Shown one piece after another: positions 25,678 to 34,725 of a stretch of DNA of 64,000 nucleotides. The translations under genes were made by a program, and so were the position numbers. The stretch comes from Desulfogranum mediterraneum DSM 13871 (GTDB lineage Bacteria; Desulfobacterota; Desulfobulbia; Desulfobulbales; Desulfobulbaceae), in the NCBI RefSeq assembly GCF_000429965.1, contig NZ_AUCW01000012.1, positions 1 through 64,000 on the forward strand, written 5' to 3'. Numbering within the stretch: position 1 is the first letter of the stretch; each line of letters begins with the position of its first letter. The notes below the pieces were generated by a model. The model had not been told where the DNA came from. It was given only the letters and a program-made list of their open reading frames with translations, and made no database searches.

Positions 25678-28600
25678 TCAATCACTTAATCCCCGATCAA
25701 TCCGTCTTGACGCCGCCGGCTCCACCTCTTCCCGGCTCAGGGGCCAACGACCGCTGCGGAGCCGGACCAGTCCCCGCCGGATGTCGTTGACAATGGCGAG
25801 CAGGCTGGGGATCAGGGCCAGGGTAAGGACCGTGGCAAAGGCCACCCCAAAGGCCAGGGACACGGCCATGGGGATCAGGAACTTGGCCTGCATGTCGGTC
25901 TCCATGATCAGGGGCGCCAGCCCCCCCACGGTGGAGAGGGTGGTCAGAAAGATGGCCCGGAAGCGGCGGCGCCCGCCCTGCTTCACGGCCTCAAAAAAGT
26001 CCATCCCCTGGGCCAGGTTTTCATTGATCCGCTCGATCAGGACGATGGCATCGTTGACCACCACCCCGGTCAGGGCCACCATCCCGAAGATGGACATCAT
26101 GGAGAGGTCATAGCCCAGGAGCAGATGGCCGAACACCGCCCCGATGATGCCAAAGGGGATGGTAAAGAGGATGACGATGGGCTGGATATAGGAACGGAAG
26201 ATCGTGGCCACGATCACAAAGATGCCGACAATGGCCAGGGGAAAGGTCACCTTGAGGCTGCCGAAGGATTCCCGCTCGTTCTTCTTGGCTCCCTGGAGGG
26301 AGAGCTTCACCCCGGGGTAACGCGCCATCAGCTCGGGAAAAAAGGTCCGGTTCAGCTCGGCAAAGATCTCGTTGGCATTGGCCTGGTTGGCATCCACCTC
26401 GGCGGTGACCGCCACCCGGCGCAAGCCGTCGGTGCGGATGATGGTGGAGTAGCCCGCTGCCGCCTCTACCTCGGCCACCGAGAGCAGGGGCACCTCGCCG
26501 CCGCCCGGTGTCCTGATCCGCATCTGCTCAAAGCCTGCAAAGCTGGTGCGCTCGTCCCTGCTGTAGCGGACCTTGACCCGGATGTCATCCCGGCCGCGCT
26601 GCAGCCGGAAGGCCTCTTCCCCGAAGAAGGAGGACTTGACCTGGCGGGCCAGGTCATCCACGGTCAGCCCCAGGGCCCGGGCATGGGGCTTGAGACGCAG
26701 CCGCAGCTCGTTTTTGCCGGGGCTGAAATCCGAGCGGATCTGGAAGACCCCGGCAAAGGTTCCCAGCTGCTGCTGGAGTTCAGCGGCAGCCGCGTTGATC
26801 CTTGCCAGGTCATAGCCCTGGAGCCAGACCTCGATCTCAGCCCCGCCGGGACCTGCGGAGAGGCCTTCAAAGGTAAGGGACTTGACCCCGGGAATGGTAC
26901 CGATCTCCTCCTCCCAGGCCACCAGGAGGTCATTGGAGTGAACCCCCCGATGCTCGGAGCCCAGGAGGATGATCTGGACCGAGCCCAGATTGGGTCCGAC
27001 CCTGCCCATGGTGTTGCTCAGGGTCTGGCCCACCAGGGAGAGCCGTTTTCTGATCATTGGCCGGCCGCTGCTGGTGGGGGTGCGTTCCGCCACCCGGACA
27101 AAGGCCGACTCGATCCGTTCCAGGGCCTCCAGGGTCCGCTCCGGCGGCGTACCCTCGGGAAACTCCACCGTGGAGGTGACCACAAAACCGTCGATCTTGG
27201 GGAAGACCTGAAACTTGACCAAACCGGCCTGGACCAGCCCCAGGGTGAGCAGAAGCACGCTGAAGGCCAGGGCCAGCGAAAAGTAGCGCCAGCGCAGGAC
27301 CCACTCAAGAAAGCCCATGTATCTGGTGTCGACAAAGCGCTCCAGCTGCTCCTGCATGAACTCCTGGAAGCCCACCATCAGCCGGGCAAAGAGGTTGGTA
27401 TAAACCCGGGGTCGGTTCATATCCGGCAGGTGGCTGAGGTGGGCGGGCAGGAGAAAGAGGCACTCCAGGAGGGAGATCAGCAGGCAGGAGATCACCACCG
27501 CCGGCAGGATGGCGATAAACTTGCCCATGACCCCGCCGACCTGGGAAAGGGGGAAAAAGGCCACCACACTGGTGAGGATGGCGGCAATCACCGGCATCCC
27601 CACCTCGTCCACCCCGTCCACCGCCGCCCTGAGGGCAGGCTTACCCGACCGCCGGTGGACGTAGATCGCCTCGCCCACCACGATGGCGTCATCCACCACG
27701 ATCCCCAGGACCATGATAAAGCCGAACAGGGAGATCATGTTAATGGACTCCCCCATCAGCAGGAGCACAAACAGGCCGCCGGCCAGGGAGATGGGGATGC
27801 CCAGGCCGCCCCAGAAAGAGAGGCGCAGATCGAGAAAGAGCCAGAGCAGGAAAAATACCAGGCCCATGCCGATGATGCCGTTACGGGAGAGCAGACTGAT
27901 CCTGGCCCGAAGGATCTCGGTGTTGTCATAGAACTCCACCATGGAGACCCCTGGCGGCAGCTCCAGCTCTTTCTCGGCCACATAGTCGGCCACGCTGTTG
28001 GAAATTCGGACCGAGTCCTCCTGGGTGGTCTTGAAAACCATCACAAAGACCGAAGGCACCCCGTCGATCAGGGCCCGGACCGGGTCTTCGGTGAAGTGAT
28101 CACGGACATAGCCGATCCGATTGAGCCGGATCAACTCACCGTTTTCGCCGGTGAGGACCACGATTTCACCCAGCTCCTCGCCGGTATACTTCCTGCCCAC
28201 GGTCCGCACCCGGATCTCCTCTCCCTGGGTGCGGATGGTGCCGCCATGGAGGTTGAGGCTCGACTGACGGATGGCCTGGCTGAGCTGAGCAAAGGTCAGG
28301 CCGTACTGCTGGAGTTTCTCCTCCGAGACCTCGATGGAGATCTCAAACTCCCGGGAGCCAAAGACCTCGACCTGGGAGATCCCGGGCAGCAGCTTGACCT
28401 CATCCTTGACCTCCTCGGCCCAACGCTTGAGCTGCTTTTCCGAGAGTTCTCCGGACAGGGCCAGCATGGTCACCGATTCCCGCATCACCACCTCGGTGAT
28501 CACCGGCTGTTCGGCATCGACCGGCAGGGTGGAGATGGCATCCACCTTACTCTTGACCTCGTTGAGCACCTTGGTGATATCGTAGCCATCCTCCACCTCC

Positions 28601-28881
28601 AGGCTGGCCGAGGCGATGTTTTCCGAGGAGCGGGTGGTAAACTGCTTGATCCCCTCCACCGACTCCAGGGCCTCCTCCAGCTTGATACTGACCCCCTCTT
28701 CCACCTCCTCGGGATCTGCACCCGGATAGGGGACCTCGATGGAGATCAGGTCCAGGGAGAACTGGGGAAAGGACTCCCGCAACATGGTGGACACGGCCAG
28801 GCCTCCTGCCATGAAGATCATCAGGAGCACGATGTTGGCAAAGACGGTATTGCCCGCAAAGGCGGCTAATAGCTTTCTCAT
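25678..28881 (-). CDS. RND-family efflux pump permease (AcrB/MexB/CzcA superfamily)
   Basis: A 1067-residue inner-membrane proton-driven pump. N-terminal helix (FANIVLLMIFMAGGLAVS), then porter domains, with the characteristic membrane blocks RNGIIGMGLVFFLLW and LGIVVDDAIVVGEAIY; the paired acidic residues of the latter form part of the proton relay. The second half repeats the pattern with GVVVNDAIVLIERINENL. The loop between the two halves is shorter than in heavy-metal CzcA types and resembles drug/solvent pumps. The start codon overlaps the adaptor stop codon (ATGA). Substrate unknown. Confidence 0.93.
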   Translation of the reverse strand: MRKLLAAFAGNTVFANIVLLMIFMAGGLAVSTMLRESFPQFSLDLISIEVPYPGADPEEVEEGVSIKLEEALESVEGIKQFTTRSSENIASASLEVEDGYDITKVLNEVKSKVDAISTLPVDAEQPVITEVVMRESVTMLALSGELSEKQLKRWAEEVKDEVKLLPGISQVEVFGSREFEISIEVSEEKLQQYGLTFAQLSQAIRQSSLNLHGGTIRTQGEEIRVRTVGRKYTGEELGEIVVLTGENGELIRLNRIGYVRDHFTEDPVRALIDGVPSVFVMVFKTTQEDSVRISNSVADYVAEKELELPPGVSMVEFYDNTEILRARISLLSRNGIIGMGLVFFLLWLFLDLRLSFWGGLGIPISLAGGLFVLLLMGESINMISLFGFIMVLGIVVDDAIVVGEAIYVHRRSGKPALRAAVDGVDEVGMPVIAAILTSVVAFFPLSQVGGVMGKFIAILPAVVISCLLISLLECLFLLPAHLSHLPDMNRPRVYTNLFARLMVGFQEFMQEQLERFVDTRYMGFLEWVLRWRYFSLALAFSVLLLTLGLVQAGLVKFQVFPKIDGFVVTSTVEFPEGTPPERTLEALERIESAFVRVAERTPTSSGRPMIRKRLSLVGQTLSNTMGRVGPNLGSVQIILLGSEHRGVHSNDLLVAWEEEIGTIPGVKSLTFEGLSAGPGGAEIEVWLQGYDLARINAAAAELQQQLGTFAGVFQIRSDFSPGKNELRLRLKPHARALGLTVDDLARQVKSSFFGEEAFRLQRGRDDIRVKVRYSRDERTSFAGFEQMRIRTPGGGEVPLLSVAEVEAAAGYSTIIRTDGLRRVAVTAEVDANQANANEIFAELNRTFFPELMARYPGVKLSLQGAKKNERESFGSLKVTFPLAIVGIFVIVATIFRSYIQPIVILFTIPFGIIGAVFGHLLLGYDLSMMSIFGMVALTGVVVNDAIVLIERINENLAQGMDFFEAVKQGGRRRFRAIFLTTLSTVGGLAPLIMETDMQAKFLIPMAVSLAFGVAFATVLTLALIPSLLAIVNDIRRGLVRLRSGRWPLSREEVEPAASRRIDRGLSD

Positions 28882-30113
28882 TGGCCCGCGTCCTCGGCAA
28901 TAATCTTGACCAGGGCCTGCTCCAGGGGATCCTCCAGGCGGGTGGTGATCACCTGGTCACCCGGTGCCAGCCCGGCGCTGACATAGGCCTTGGTACCATT
29001 GGTCCTGATCACGGTCACCGGGGTGGTTTGCAGCCGATTAGCCACCACCGTATAGACCGTCTGCTCATGGGTCACGGCCTGGCGGGGCAGGATATAGACC
29101 GACTCGAGCCGAGCCCCGGGCAGCTCCACCCGGCAGAACATTCCCTCCACCAGGGGAAAGGCAGAGCCGATGTCCGCCTCCAGCCGGATGGCCACCACCA
29201 GGGTCCTGGTCTTGGGGGCATAACGGACAATCCGATCCAGACGTCCGGCTCCTGCCACCTCTGCATCCTCGGTCCAGACCAGCCGACAAGGGACCGGTTC
29301 CGGCCGGCTGAACCAGTTACCCGGGAGTTCGGCCCCCTTGGGTCTAAGCTGCAGCCACCTGGCCGCCTCCCGGCTGTCCAGGGCCACCTGGACCTCCAGG
29401 GCCCCATCGTCCACCACCGTGACCAGCTGCCTGCCCACGGTCACATACTCCCCCTGTTCCACATTCACCGCAACGAGCCGGCAGCCAAAGGGAGCCCGGA
29501 TGATACAGCGCTGGATACGCAGCCGGGCCAGATCACGGTTCTGTTCCACCTGGCTGATCTGGTTGACAATGGTATTGACGGCAGCCTCGGCCTGCTCCAG
29601 GGAAGAGAGGGTGCCGACCTTCTTATCCCTGTAGAGGGCGGTCACCCTGGCCAGCTCCCGCTGTCGCAGGTCCAGGTCGCGCTGCAGGGGCTGGAGGCGG
29701 GCCGTGGCCGTGGCCAGATCCAGCTGATAATCACGGTCATCGATCCTGACTAAAACCGTCCCTGCGGCCACCCTGCCGCCCACCTCCAGCTGTTCATGGA
29801 CGCCGATGATCCGCCCGGCCACCTCGGCGGTGAGCGGCAGGGTCGTCCTGGAGATGATTTCACCATAGCCCTGGAGCAGCACCCTGGTGTCGGCAGGCTC
29901 GGCCGAGACCACCTGAACGGCCAGGGCCTGCTCCTGTGTCGGTTTCTGTCTGGGTGGTTTTTTCATCTTTTTCAGCCCCACAAAGGCGCCGATCCCCACC
30001 AACAGGGTGAGACCGACGATGAGCATCCGCAGGCCGACCGCTGGTCCCTTGCTGCTCTGCCCGTCTGCGCTGCCCTGGCGTTCCTGACCTTCCTCTCCTC
30101 TCTGCTCCTTCAT
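28878..30113 (-). CDS. RND efflux membrane-fusion (adaptor) protein
   Basis: A 411-residue HlyD/AcrA-type periplasmic adaptor. One N-terminal membrane segment (LRMLIVGLTLLVGIGAFVG), then a lipoyl-like half (VQVVSAEPADTRVLLQGYGE), a helical hairpin with VRIDDRDYQLDLATATARL, a second lipoyl half (CIIRAPFGCRLVAVNVEQG), and a beta-barrel with a membrane-proximal domain. It bridges the pump to TolC. GGAGGGTGAGGAG precedes the ATG. It starts 4 bases after the MarR gene and ends overlapping the pump gene, so the four genes are one transcript. Confidence 0.92.
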   Translation of the reverse strand: MKEQRGEEGQERQGSADGQSSKGPAVGLRMLIVGLTLLVGIGAFVGLKKMKKPPRQKPTQEQALAVQVVSAEPADTRVLLQGYGEIISRTTLPLTAEVAGRIIGVHEQLEVGGRVAAGTVLVRIDDRDYQLDLATATARLQPLQRDLDLRQRELARVTALYRDKKVGTLSSLEQAEAAVNTIVNQISQVEQNRDLARLRIQRCIIRAPFGCRLVAVNVEQGEYVTVGRQLVTVVDDGALEVQVALDSREAARWLQLRPKGAELPGNWFSRPEPVPCRLVWTEDAEVAGAGRLDRIVRYAPKTRTLVVAIRLEADIGSAFPLVEGMFCRVELPGARLESVYILPRQAVTHEQTVYTVVANRLQTTPVTVIRTNGTKAYVSAGLAPGDQVITTRLEDPLEQALVKIIAEDAGQ

Positions 30114-30117
30114 CTCC

Positions 30118-30612
30118 TCACCCTCCCGACCTTGCCGGGGTCTCCCCCTGTTGACGTTGTGCCAGGACCTGCTCCACCCGAACCAGGACCTCTTCCCATT
30201 TTTGGGCGATATCGGGCCCTAGATCTTCCAGGAGCTGGACAAAGACCTGAAGCACCTTTTCCTCCATCTCGTCGAAGTTGGCCAGCTCATCCGGACTGAC
30301 CCGGATGACCACCTTGCGTCGGTCCTGGGCCGAGCGTTCCCGGGTCAACAGCCCCCGCTCGACCAGCTTGTCCACCATCACCGACACCGAGGGCGGAGAG
30401 ACCTCAAGCTTTGCGGCCAGCTCCTTAAGGGTTACCTCACCGTACTGGCGGACGGTCATCACCAGCTTAAACTGGGTAACCGACAACTCCATGGCCGGAT
30501 CCTCATGCCGCTCCACCTCCAGACGGGCAAAGGAGGAGAAGATATGGTGCTGCATCATCTTGCCCACCCTGAAGATATATCTCGCCCGTTCCAGGGTTCC
30601 CGGTTGTTCCAC
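30118..30612 (-). CDS. MarR-family transcriptional regulator
   Basis: A 164-residue winged-helix DNA-binding protein. The recognition region is VTLKELAAKLEVSPPSVSVMVDKLVERGLL and is followed by the wing QDRRKVVIRVS, with the highly conserved R-x-x-K contacts. It is the first gene of the RND operon and probably represses it until a ligand binds. The start is the GTG at 30612, because AGAGGT lies 6 bases before it; an in-frame TTG 24 bases upstream lacks a site. Four bases separate its stop from the adaptor gene. Confidence 0.88.
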   Translation of the reverse strand: MEQPGTLERARYIFRVGKMMQHHIFSSFARLEVERHEDPAMELSVTQFKLVMTVRQYGEVTLKELAAKLEVSPPSVSVMVDKLVERGLLTRERSAQDRRKVVIRVSPDELANFDEMEEKVLQVFVQLLEDLGPDIAQKWEEVLVRVEQVLAQRQQGETPARSGG

Positions 30613-30645
30613 GCTCTCACCTCTTTTAATTAACAATCTGAATGA

Positions 30646-30684
30646 TTAGACAACCTAACTATTAACCTTGCGAACAAATGTCAA
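30646..30684 (-). promoter_or_regulatory. Promoter and candidate operator of the MarR-RND operon
   Basis: Minus strand: TTGACA (30679-30684), 17-base spacer, TAGTTA (30656-30661). The region from 30646 to 30658 reads TTAGACAACCTAA, a short inverted repeat (TTAG/CTAA) overlapping the -10. It suits autoregulation by the MarR protein. Only the geometry is evident; binding is inference. Confidence 0.55.
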
Positions 30685-30800
30685 GCACTATTCTCTCCTG
30701 CCCACCCCTGCCGAGCGCTGAGCGGCCTTGACATTTGCCCGTTCATCTGTTCTGAACAGAGCCTTTTCGAACAACTCAACCTCTTCTCCCGGTCAGGTCC

Positions 30801-32183
30801 ATGAAGATCAGAAACCTCCATATCCAGGAAAGCCTGCACCTGCTCAAGCTCACCGGCCCGATTATCCTGGCCCAGCTCTCCCAGACCGCCATGGGCTTTG
30901 TCGATACCATCATGGCCGGTCGGGTCAGCGCCGTGGATCTGGCGGCTGTGGCCGTAGGCACCAGCATCTTCTTTCCCTTCTTTCTCTTCATGGTCGGGCT
31001 GCTCTCTGCAGTGACCCCGCTGGTGGCCCAGGCCCACGGCAACGATCGGAGTGAAGATATCCCCCGCATCCTCCAGCAGGGGATGTTCACCGGCCTGGTC
31101 TGCGGCGGGGTGATCATGGTGCTGGTCTGGTTCATGGGGCCGATCTTCAGCCTGATGCGGGTCAGCCCCGAGGTCATCCCCCTGACCAGGGCCTACCTCT
31201 TTGCGGTCTCCTGGGGCCTGCCGGCGGGCGGGGTCTTTCTGGCCCTCCGCAACGGCGGCGACGGCCTCTCCCAACCCAGGCTCTCCATGTTTGCCGGCTT
31301 CTTCGGCCTGCTGATCAATGTCATTGCCAACTATGTCCTGATCTACGGCAAGTTGGGATTTCCGGCCATGGGAGGCGTGGGCTGCGGCTGGGCAACCGCC
31401 CTCTCCATGGTCGCCATGTTCGGGGCCATGGTCTTCATGCTCCGCAAAAACCGGAGGGTGCCTCTGCCTGGCCTGTTCTCCACCATCAGCCCAGGCCTGC
31501 TTGGCTCCCTCCACCTCCTGATCCGACTGGGGCTGCCCATCGGCCTCTCCCTCTTTGTGGAGTGTTCCATCTTTTCGGTGATCGCCCTCCTGGTCGGTCA
31601 GTTCGGCGCCAAGGTGGTGGCCTCCCATCAGATAGCCCTCAACTTCACCTCACTGCTGTTCATGCTCCCCTACAGCCTCTCCACCGCCCTGACGGTCAGA
31701 GTGGGCTTCACCATCGGCAAACAACAGGCCAGGAGACTGCTGCGCATCGTCAAGTGTGGCATCACCCTGGCCTGCCTGAGCTCCATGAGCACCTGTGTCT
31801 TCATCCTGATGGCAGCCCCGGCCATTGCCGCCATGTACACCCCGGACAGCGAGGTGCAGCAGCTGGCTGCCGGCCTGCTGATCTTTGCAGCACTCTTTCA
31901 GATACCTGACGCGCTCCAGGTCAACTTTGCTGGAATTTTAAGGGGTTGCAGGGACACCAAAGTACCCATGGTGCTAATGGTGGTGGCCTACTGGGGGATC
32001 GGTCTGCCCCTGGGCTGCAGCCTGGGGCTGGGGGGATGGCTGGGAATGAGACCTGGTCCGGAGGGATTCTGGATCGGCCTGATCTGCGGCTTGACGGCGT
32101 CTGCCCTGCTCCAGGGCAGACGCGTCTACAGGACCTTCTCTGATGTGCAGCAACTGCTCAGGGAGCAGCTGGAGCGGGCTTAG
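30801..32183 (+). CDS. MATE-family multidrug/cation exporter
   Basis: A 460-residue inner-membrane antiporter with about 12 transmembrane segments in two symmetrical halves. The N-terminal half contains LSQTAMGFVDTIMAGR and GTSIFFPFFLF, the second half IGLSLFVECSIFSVIALLVG and IPDALQVNFAGILRGCRDTK, as in NorM. It would export organic cations or flavonoid-like compounds in exchange for Na+ or H+. It is divergent from the MarR-RND operon across a 190-base spacer, with a TTGACA at 30728-30733 as a likely -35 for this gene. The start has AGGT just before it. Confidence 0.92.
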   Translation: MKIRNLHIQESLHLLKLTGPIILAQLSQTAMGFVDTIMAGRVSAVDLAAVAVGTSIFFPFFLFMVGLLSAVTPLVAQAHGNDRSEDIPRILQQGMFTGLVCGGVIMVLVWFMGPIFSLMRVSPEVIPLTRAYLFAVSWGLPAGGVFLALRNGGDGLSQPRLSMFAGFFGLLINVIANYVLIYGKLGFPAMGGVGCGWATALSMVAMFGAMVFMLRKNRRVPLPGLFSTISPGLLGSLHLLIRLGLPIGLSLFVECSIFSVIALLVGQFGAKVVASHQIALNFTSLLFMLPYSLSTALTVRVGFTIGKQQARRLLRIVKCGITLACLSSMSTCVFILMAAPAIAAMYTPDSEVQQLAAGLLIFAALFQIPDALQVNFAGILRGCRDTKVPMVLMVVAYWGIGLPLGCSLGLGGWLGMRPGPEGFWIGLICGLTASALLQGRRVYRTFSDVQQLLREQLERA

Positions 32184-32207
32184 GGCAAACTCGGGGGTGA
32201 ATACGGA

Positions 32208-33080
32208 TCAATACAACCCTGCCATCACCTCCAGACACATATCCGCCTTGTTGAGGGTATAGAGATGCACTCCCGGGGCACCGCTGGCCAGCAGTTCTCT
32301 AACCTGTTGTTTGGCATAGGCGACCCCGACCTGGTAAACGGCCTTGTTGCCACCCTCCTCGTTGGCCCTTAAGAGGGCATTGATCAACTTCCCCGGGACC
32401 TTGGCATTACAGAGTTCCAGGATAAAGCGGAGGGAAGCCAGGTTACGGATGGGCAGCACCCCGGGGATGATCGGCTGGCTTATGCCCCGCCGGGCCAGGC
32501 GCTCCACATAGTCGAAGTAGACCCGGTTGTCAAAGTAGAGCTGGGTGATCACAAAGTCCGCACCCTGGGCCATCTTCTCGCCCATCACGTCCAGATCAGC
32601 AGCAATGGAAGGCGACTCGGCATGGGCCTCCGGGAAGCCGGCCACCCCGATCCCCATCTCAGGATAGCGTTTGCGCACAAAACCAACCAGGTCCGAGGCA
32701 TGGGGAAAGGTGGCAAAGAGCTCTTCATCGCTGCCGCTGAGGTTATCGGGGCGATCCCCCCGCAGGGCCAGGACATTGTCGATCCCCATGGGCCCCAAAG
32801 CCTCGAGAAAACGCTCCACCTTCTCCTCGTCGGCAGCCACCCCGGTGAGATGAGGCATGACCTCCACCCCGCAACTTGAAATCAGCCGTTCACAGATCTC
32901 CAGGGTATTGTTCTGGGTGGACCCTCCGGCCCCATAGGTGACGGAGACAAAGAGGGGGTTGAGGGCCTTAAGCCTGGCCGCCACCTCAAGAAAGGCGGGC
33001 CAGTCATCCCTCTTCTTGGGAGGAAAAAACTCAAGGGAAACAAAGGGATCTGAATCTGTTATCAATTCTGGGATACGCAT
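32208..33080 (-). CDS. metF: 5,10-methylenetetrahydrofolate reductase
   Basis: A 290-residue TIM-barrel flavoprotein reducing methylene-THF to methyl-THF with NAD(P)H for methionine synthesis, and in sulfate reducers also able to work in the methyl branch of the reductive acetyl-CoA pathway. The family blocks are SLEFFPPKKRDD, TYGAGGSTQNNTLEIC, NVLALRGDRP, DFVITQLYFDN and PIIPGVLPI. Length matches MetF. GGAGTAGGT precedes the ATG. It converges on the MATE gene with 24 bases between stops. No other folate genes are adjacent. Confidence 0.95.
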   Translation of the reverse strand: MRIPELITDSDPFVSLEFFPPKKRDDWPAFLEVAARLKALNPLFVSVTYGAGGSTQNNTLEICERLISSCGVEVMPHLTGVAADEEKVERFLEALGPMGIDNVLALRGDRPDNLSGSDEELFATFPHASDLVGFVRKRYPEMGIGVAGFPEAHAESPSIAADLDVMGEKMAQGADFVITQLYFDNRVYFDYVERLARRGISQPIIPGVLPIRNLASLRFILELCNAKVPGKLINALLRANEEGGNKAVYQVGVAYAKQQVRELLASGAPGVHLYTLNKADMCLEVMAGLY

Positions 33081-33367
33081 ACCTACTCCAAGTCGTAATA
33101 GCTTGCCTGCACAGTGGTTTCAGGACTCCTTAAACCGGGCTGTGGCTGTCCTAAAAAGCTCATTCAGGGCAGACAGGAGCCAGGCAAGACCGGCCGGCAA
33201 CTTTTACCGACCAGAAAAATCTGGATAAATTCCAAAAAGTTAACCACTTGCCGCCAACAAAAATACTCAAAAAAACAAAAAATGTTTTACAAAATGATCA
33301 AAATTTCATATGAATTTGCCGATAAGATCTATATGGAAGAGACTTGGCAAACCATGGAAGGTAAATC

Positions 33368-33535
33368 ATGACGCCGCAACAAGCCATTAAAATCCTGATG
33401 CTCAGCCCCTGCTACTGGCTGCTCAGTGTTGCAGATCGCAAAGAATTGGTCCTGGAATACTGCGCCTCCTACGACGCCGTTGCCGCCGACATCGACCTCA
33501 AACCAAAAGAGTCTCTCCCTGCCGGCGACCGCTAG
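33368..33535 (+). CDS. Small conserved-looking hypothetical protein
   Basis: A 55-residue protein (MTPQQAIKILMLSPCYW...) without signal or membrane segment. AAGGT lies 5 bases before the ATG. Its N-terminal pattern (SPCYWLLSVADRKELVLEYC) resembles short helical proteins of unknown function I have seen in Desulfobacterota and Geobacter-like genomes, but I cannot name a family. A 29-codon frame (33282-33371) ends in an ATGA overlap with this start, so a tiny upstream ORF may couple to it. Confidence 0.55.
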   Translation: MTPQQAIKILMLSPCYWLLSVADRKELVLEYCASYDAVAADIDLKPKESLPAGDR

Positions 33536-33608
33536 CCTCCACCCCTCCTGCGGATGCTCCCGGCAGGCCGTAATCGTTGTTCCCCCCCTTGCTCCTCTTC
33601 GCCTGCCC

Positions 33609-33938
33609 TTATTTTTTGCGGGGTTTATGCTTCCACATTGAGCTCTCCCCAAATCGATCCATCCACCAGTCTTCCGGATCATAGGGATCTGCGCTCCCGT
33701 CATCGGGTGCCTGCAGGGGGAAGCGGTACTCGGCACAGTACTCCATCAAAAGCTCATAGGCGGCCGTCAGCCGGTACATCTGCGCTTCGTCCGGATCATC
33801 CCCTGCCGAGATGCGATCCGGATGATAACGCTTGCAGAGGCGATGATAGGCCCGCTTGATCTCCGCCAGGGTGGCAGCCTCACCCAGAAGAAGGGTGTGC
33901 CTGGCCTTTTCTATGGCCTGCCATTTTTTCCGGTTCAT
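33609..33938 (-). CDS. J-domain protein (short)
   Basis: A 109-residue protein consisting of one DnaJ-type J domain near the N terminus, with the signature YHPDRIS and the preceding helix RAYHRLCKRYHPDR, followed by a short acidic tail (DDGSADPYDPEDWW). It should stimulate a DnaK-type ATPase but lacks the Gly/Phe and zinc regions of DnaJ. The stop of plsY lies 3 bases upstream of its ATG, so the two form an operon. A membrane-linked or housekeeping role next to phospholipid synthesis is possible but not shown. Confidence 0.85.
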   Translation of the reverse strand: MNRKKWQAIEKARHTLLLGEAATLAEIKRAYHRLCKRYHPDRISAGDDPDEAQMYRLTAAYELLMEYCAEYRFPLQAPDDGSADPYDPEDWWMDRFGESSMWKHKPRKK

Positions 33939-33941
33939 GCC

Positions 33942-34550
33942 TCAACCACAACTCTTTTTCCAGCTCTTTTCGCTGCCGTCCAGCAGACGGTCGATATTCT
34001 GATGATGCTTGAGCCAGATCATGGTCACGATCCCACAGGCCAGAACCACCTTCCAGAGCGGTGCGTGCAGCAGGATCAGAAAGGCGATCATCGAGGCAGA
34101 GGCCAGCAGCGAGCCCAAAGAGACGAAACCGGAGACACCAACCGCCCCCAGAAAGACCAGCAGGCAGCCGACAATGGCCAGGGGCGAGAGATAGAGAAAG
34201 AGGCCCAGGGCGGTGGCCACGCCCTTGCCGCCCTTAAATCCCAGGTAGACCGGAAACATGTGCCCCAGCACCGTTGCCGCACCGCAGAGCACCAGGACCA
34301 GGTGTTCGTTGGGCTGGCCCTGCACCAGCAGGGCTGCCAGCCAGATGGGCAGCAGCCCCTTGAGCAGGTCACCGGCCAGGGTCATGGCCCCATACTTCTT
34401 GCCCAGCAGCCTGGCCACGTTGGTGGCGCCGATATTTTTACTGCCCTGGGTGCGGATATCGATGCCGCTGCGACGGGAGACCACCAGCCCAAAGGGAATG
34501 GCACCGATACAGTAGGCCAGGAGCACAATGATACATTGACTGAAACTCAT
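33942..34550 (-). CDS. plsY: Glycerol-3-phosphate acyltransferase (acyl-phosphate dependent)
   Basis: A 202-residue inner-membrane enzyme that transfers an acyl group from acyl-phosphate to glycerol-3-phosphate, the first step of phospholipid synthesis with PlsX. Five or so membrane segments are seen. The three family motifs are SIPFG-like (GAIPFGLVVSRR), GSKNIGATNVAR and FKGGKGVATALG. AGGAATAAATT precedes the ATG. Followed at once by the J-domain gene. Confidence 0.95.
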   Translation of the reverse strand: MSFSQCIIVLLAYCIGAIPFGLVVSRRSGIDIRTQGSKNIGATNVARLLGKKYGAMTLAGDLLKGLLPIWLAALLVQGQPNEHLVLVLCGAATVLGHMFPVYLGFKGGKGVATALGLFLYLSPLAIVGCLLVFLGAVGVSGFVSLGSLLASASMIAFLILLHAPLWKVVLACGIVTMIWLKHHQNIDRLLDGSEKSWKKSCG

Positions 34551-34639
34551 AATTTATTCCTGTAAAAAAAACTCATTCTTGACTGCACGACTACTCTAAA
34601 AAATAACATCTTTCGCCCAGGACCAGGCCATGGAACCCC

Positions 34640-34725
34640 ACCGCCACAGACATCCACCGGATATCCCGGGGATACACTGTTTTCCAGACCCCAGGGATCG
34701 GAAGAAAACAATGTCAAGCTAGCCT
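34640..34725 (+). repeat. A-family element, truncated copy A9
   Basis: The right-hand part of an A element: ACAGACATCCACCGGATATC, CCCGGGGATA, then GGAAGAAAACAATGTCAAGC. The last bases (AGCCT, 34721-34725) overlap the stop codon (34724-34726) of the cysteine-cluster gene on the minus strand. Confidence 0.6.

Noticed and set aside
26125-28869. 914-codon open frame on the plus strand
   Set aside because: It lies wholly opposite the RND pump gene; its His/Gly/Asp-rich composition is a GC-rich antisense shadow with no domain.
30750-30760. TGTTCTGAACA as a LexA box
   Set aside because: Arms too short and spacing unlike known LexA operators; most likely chance.
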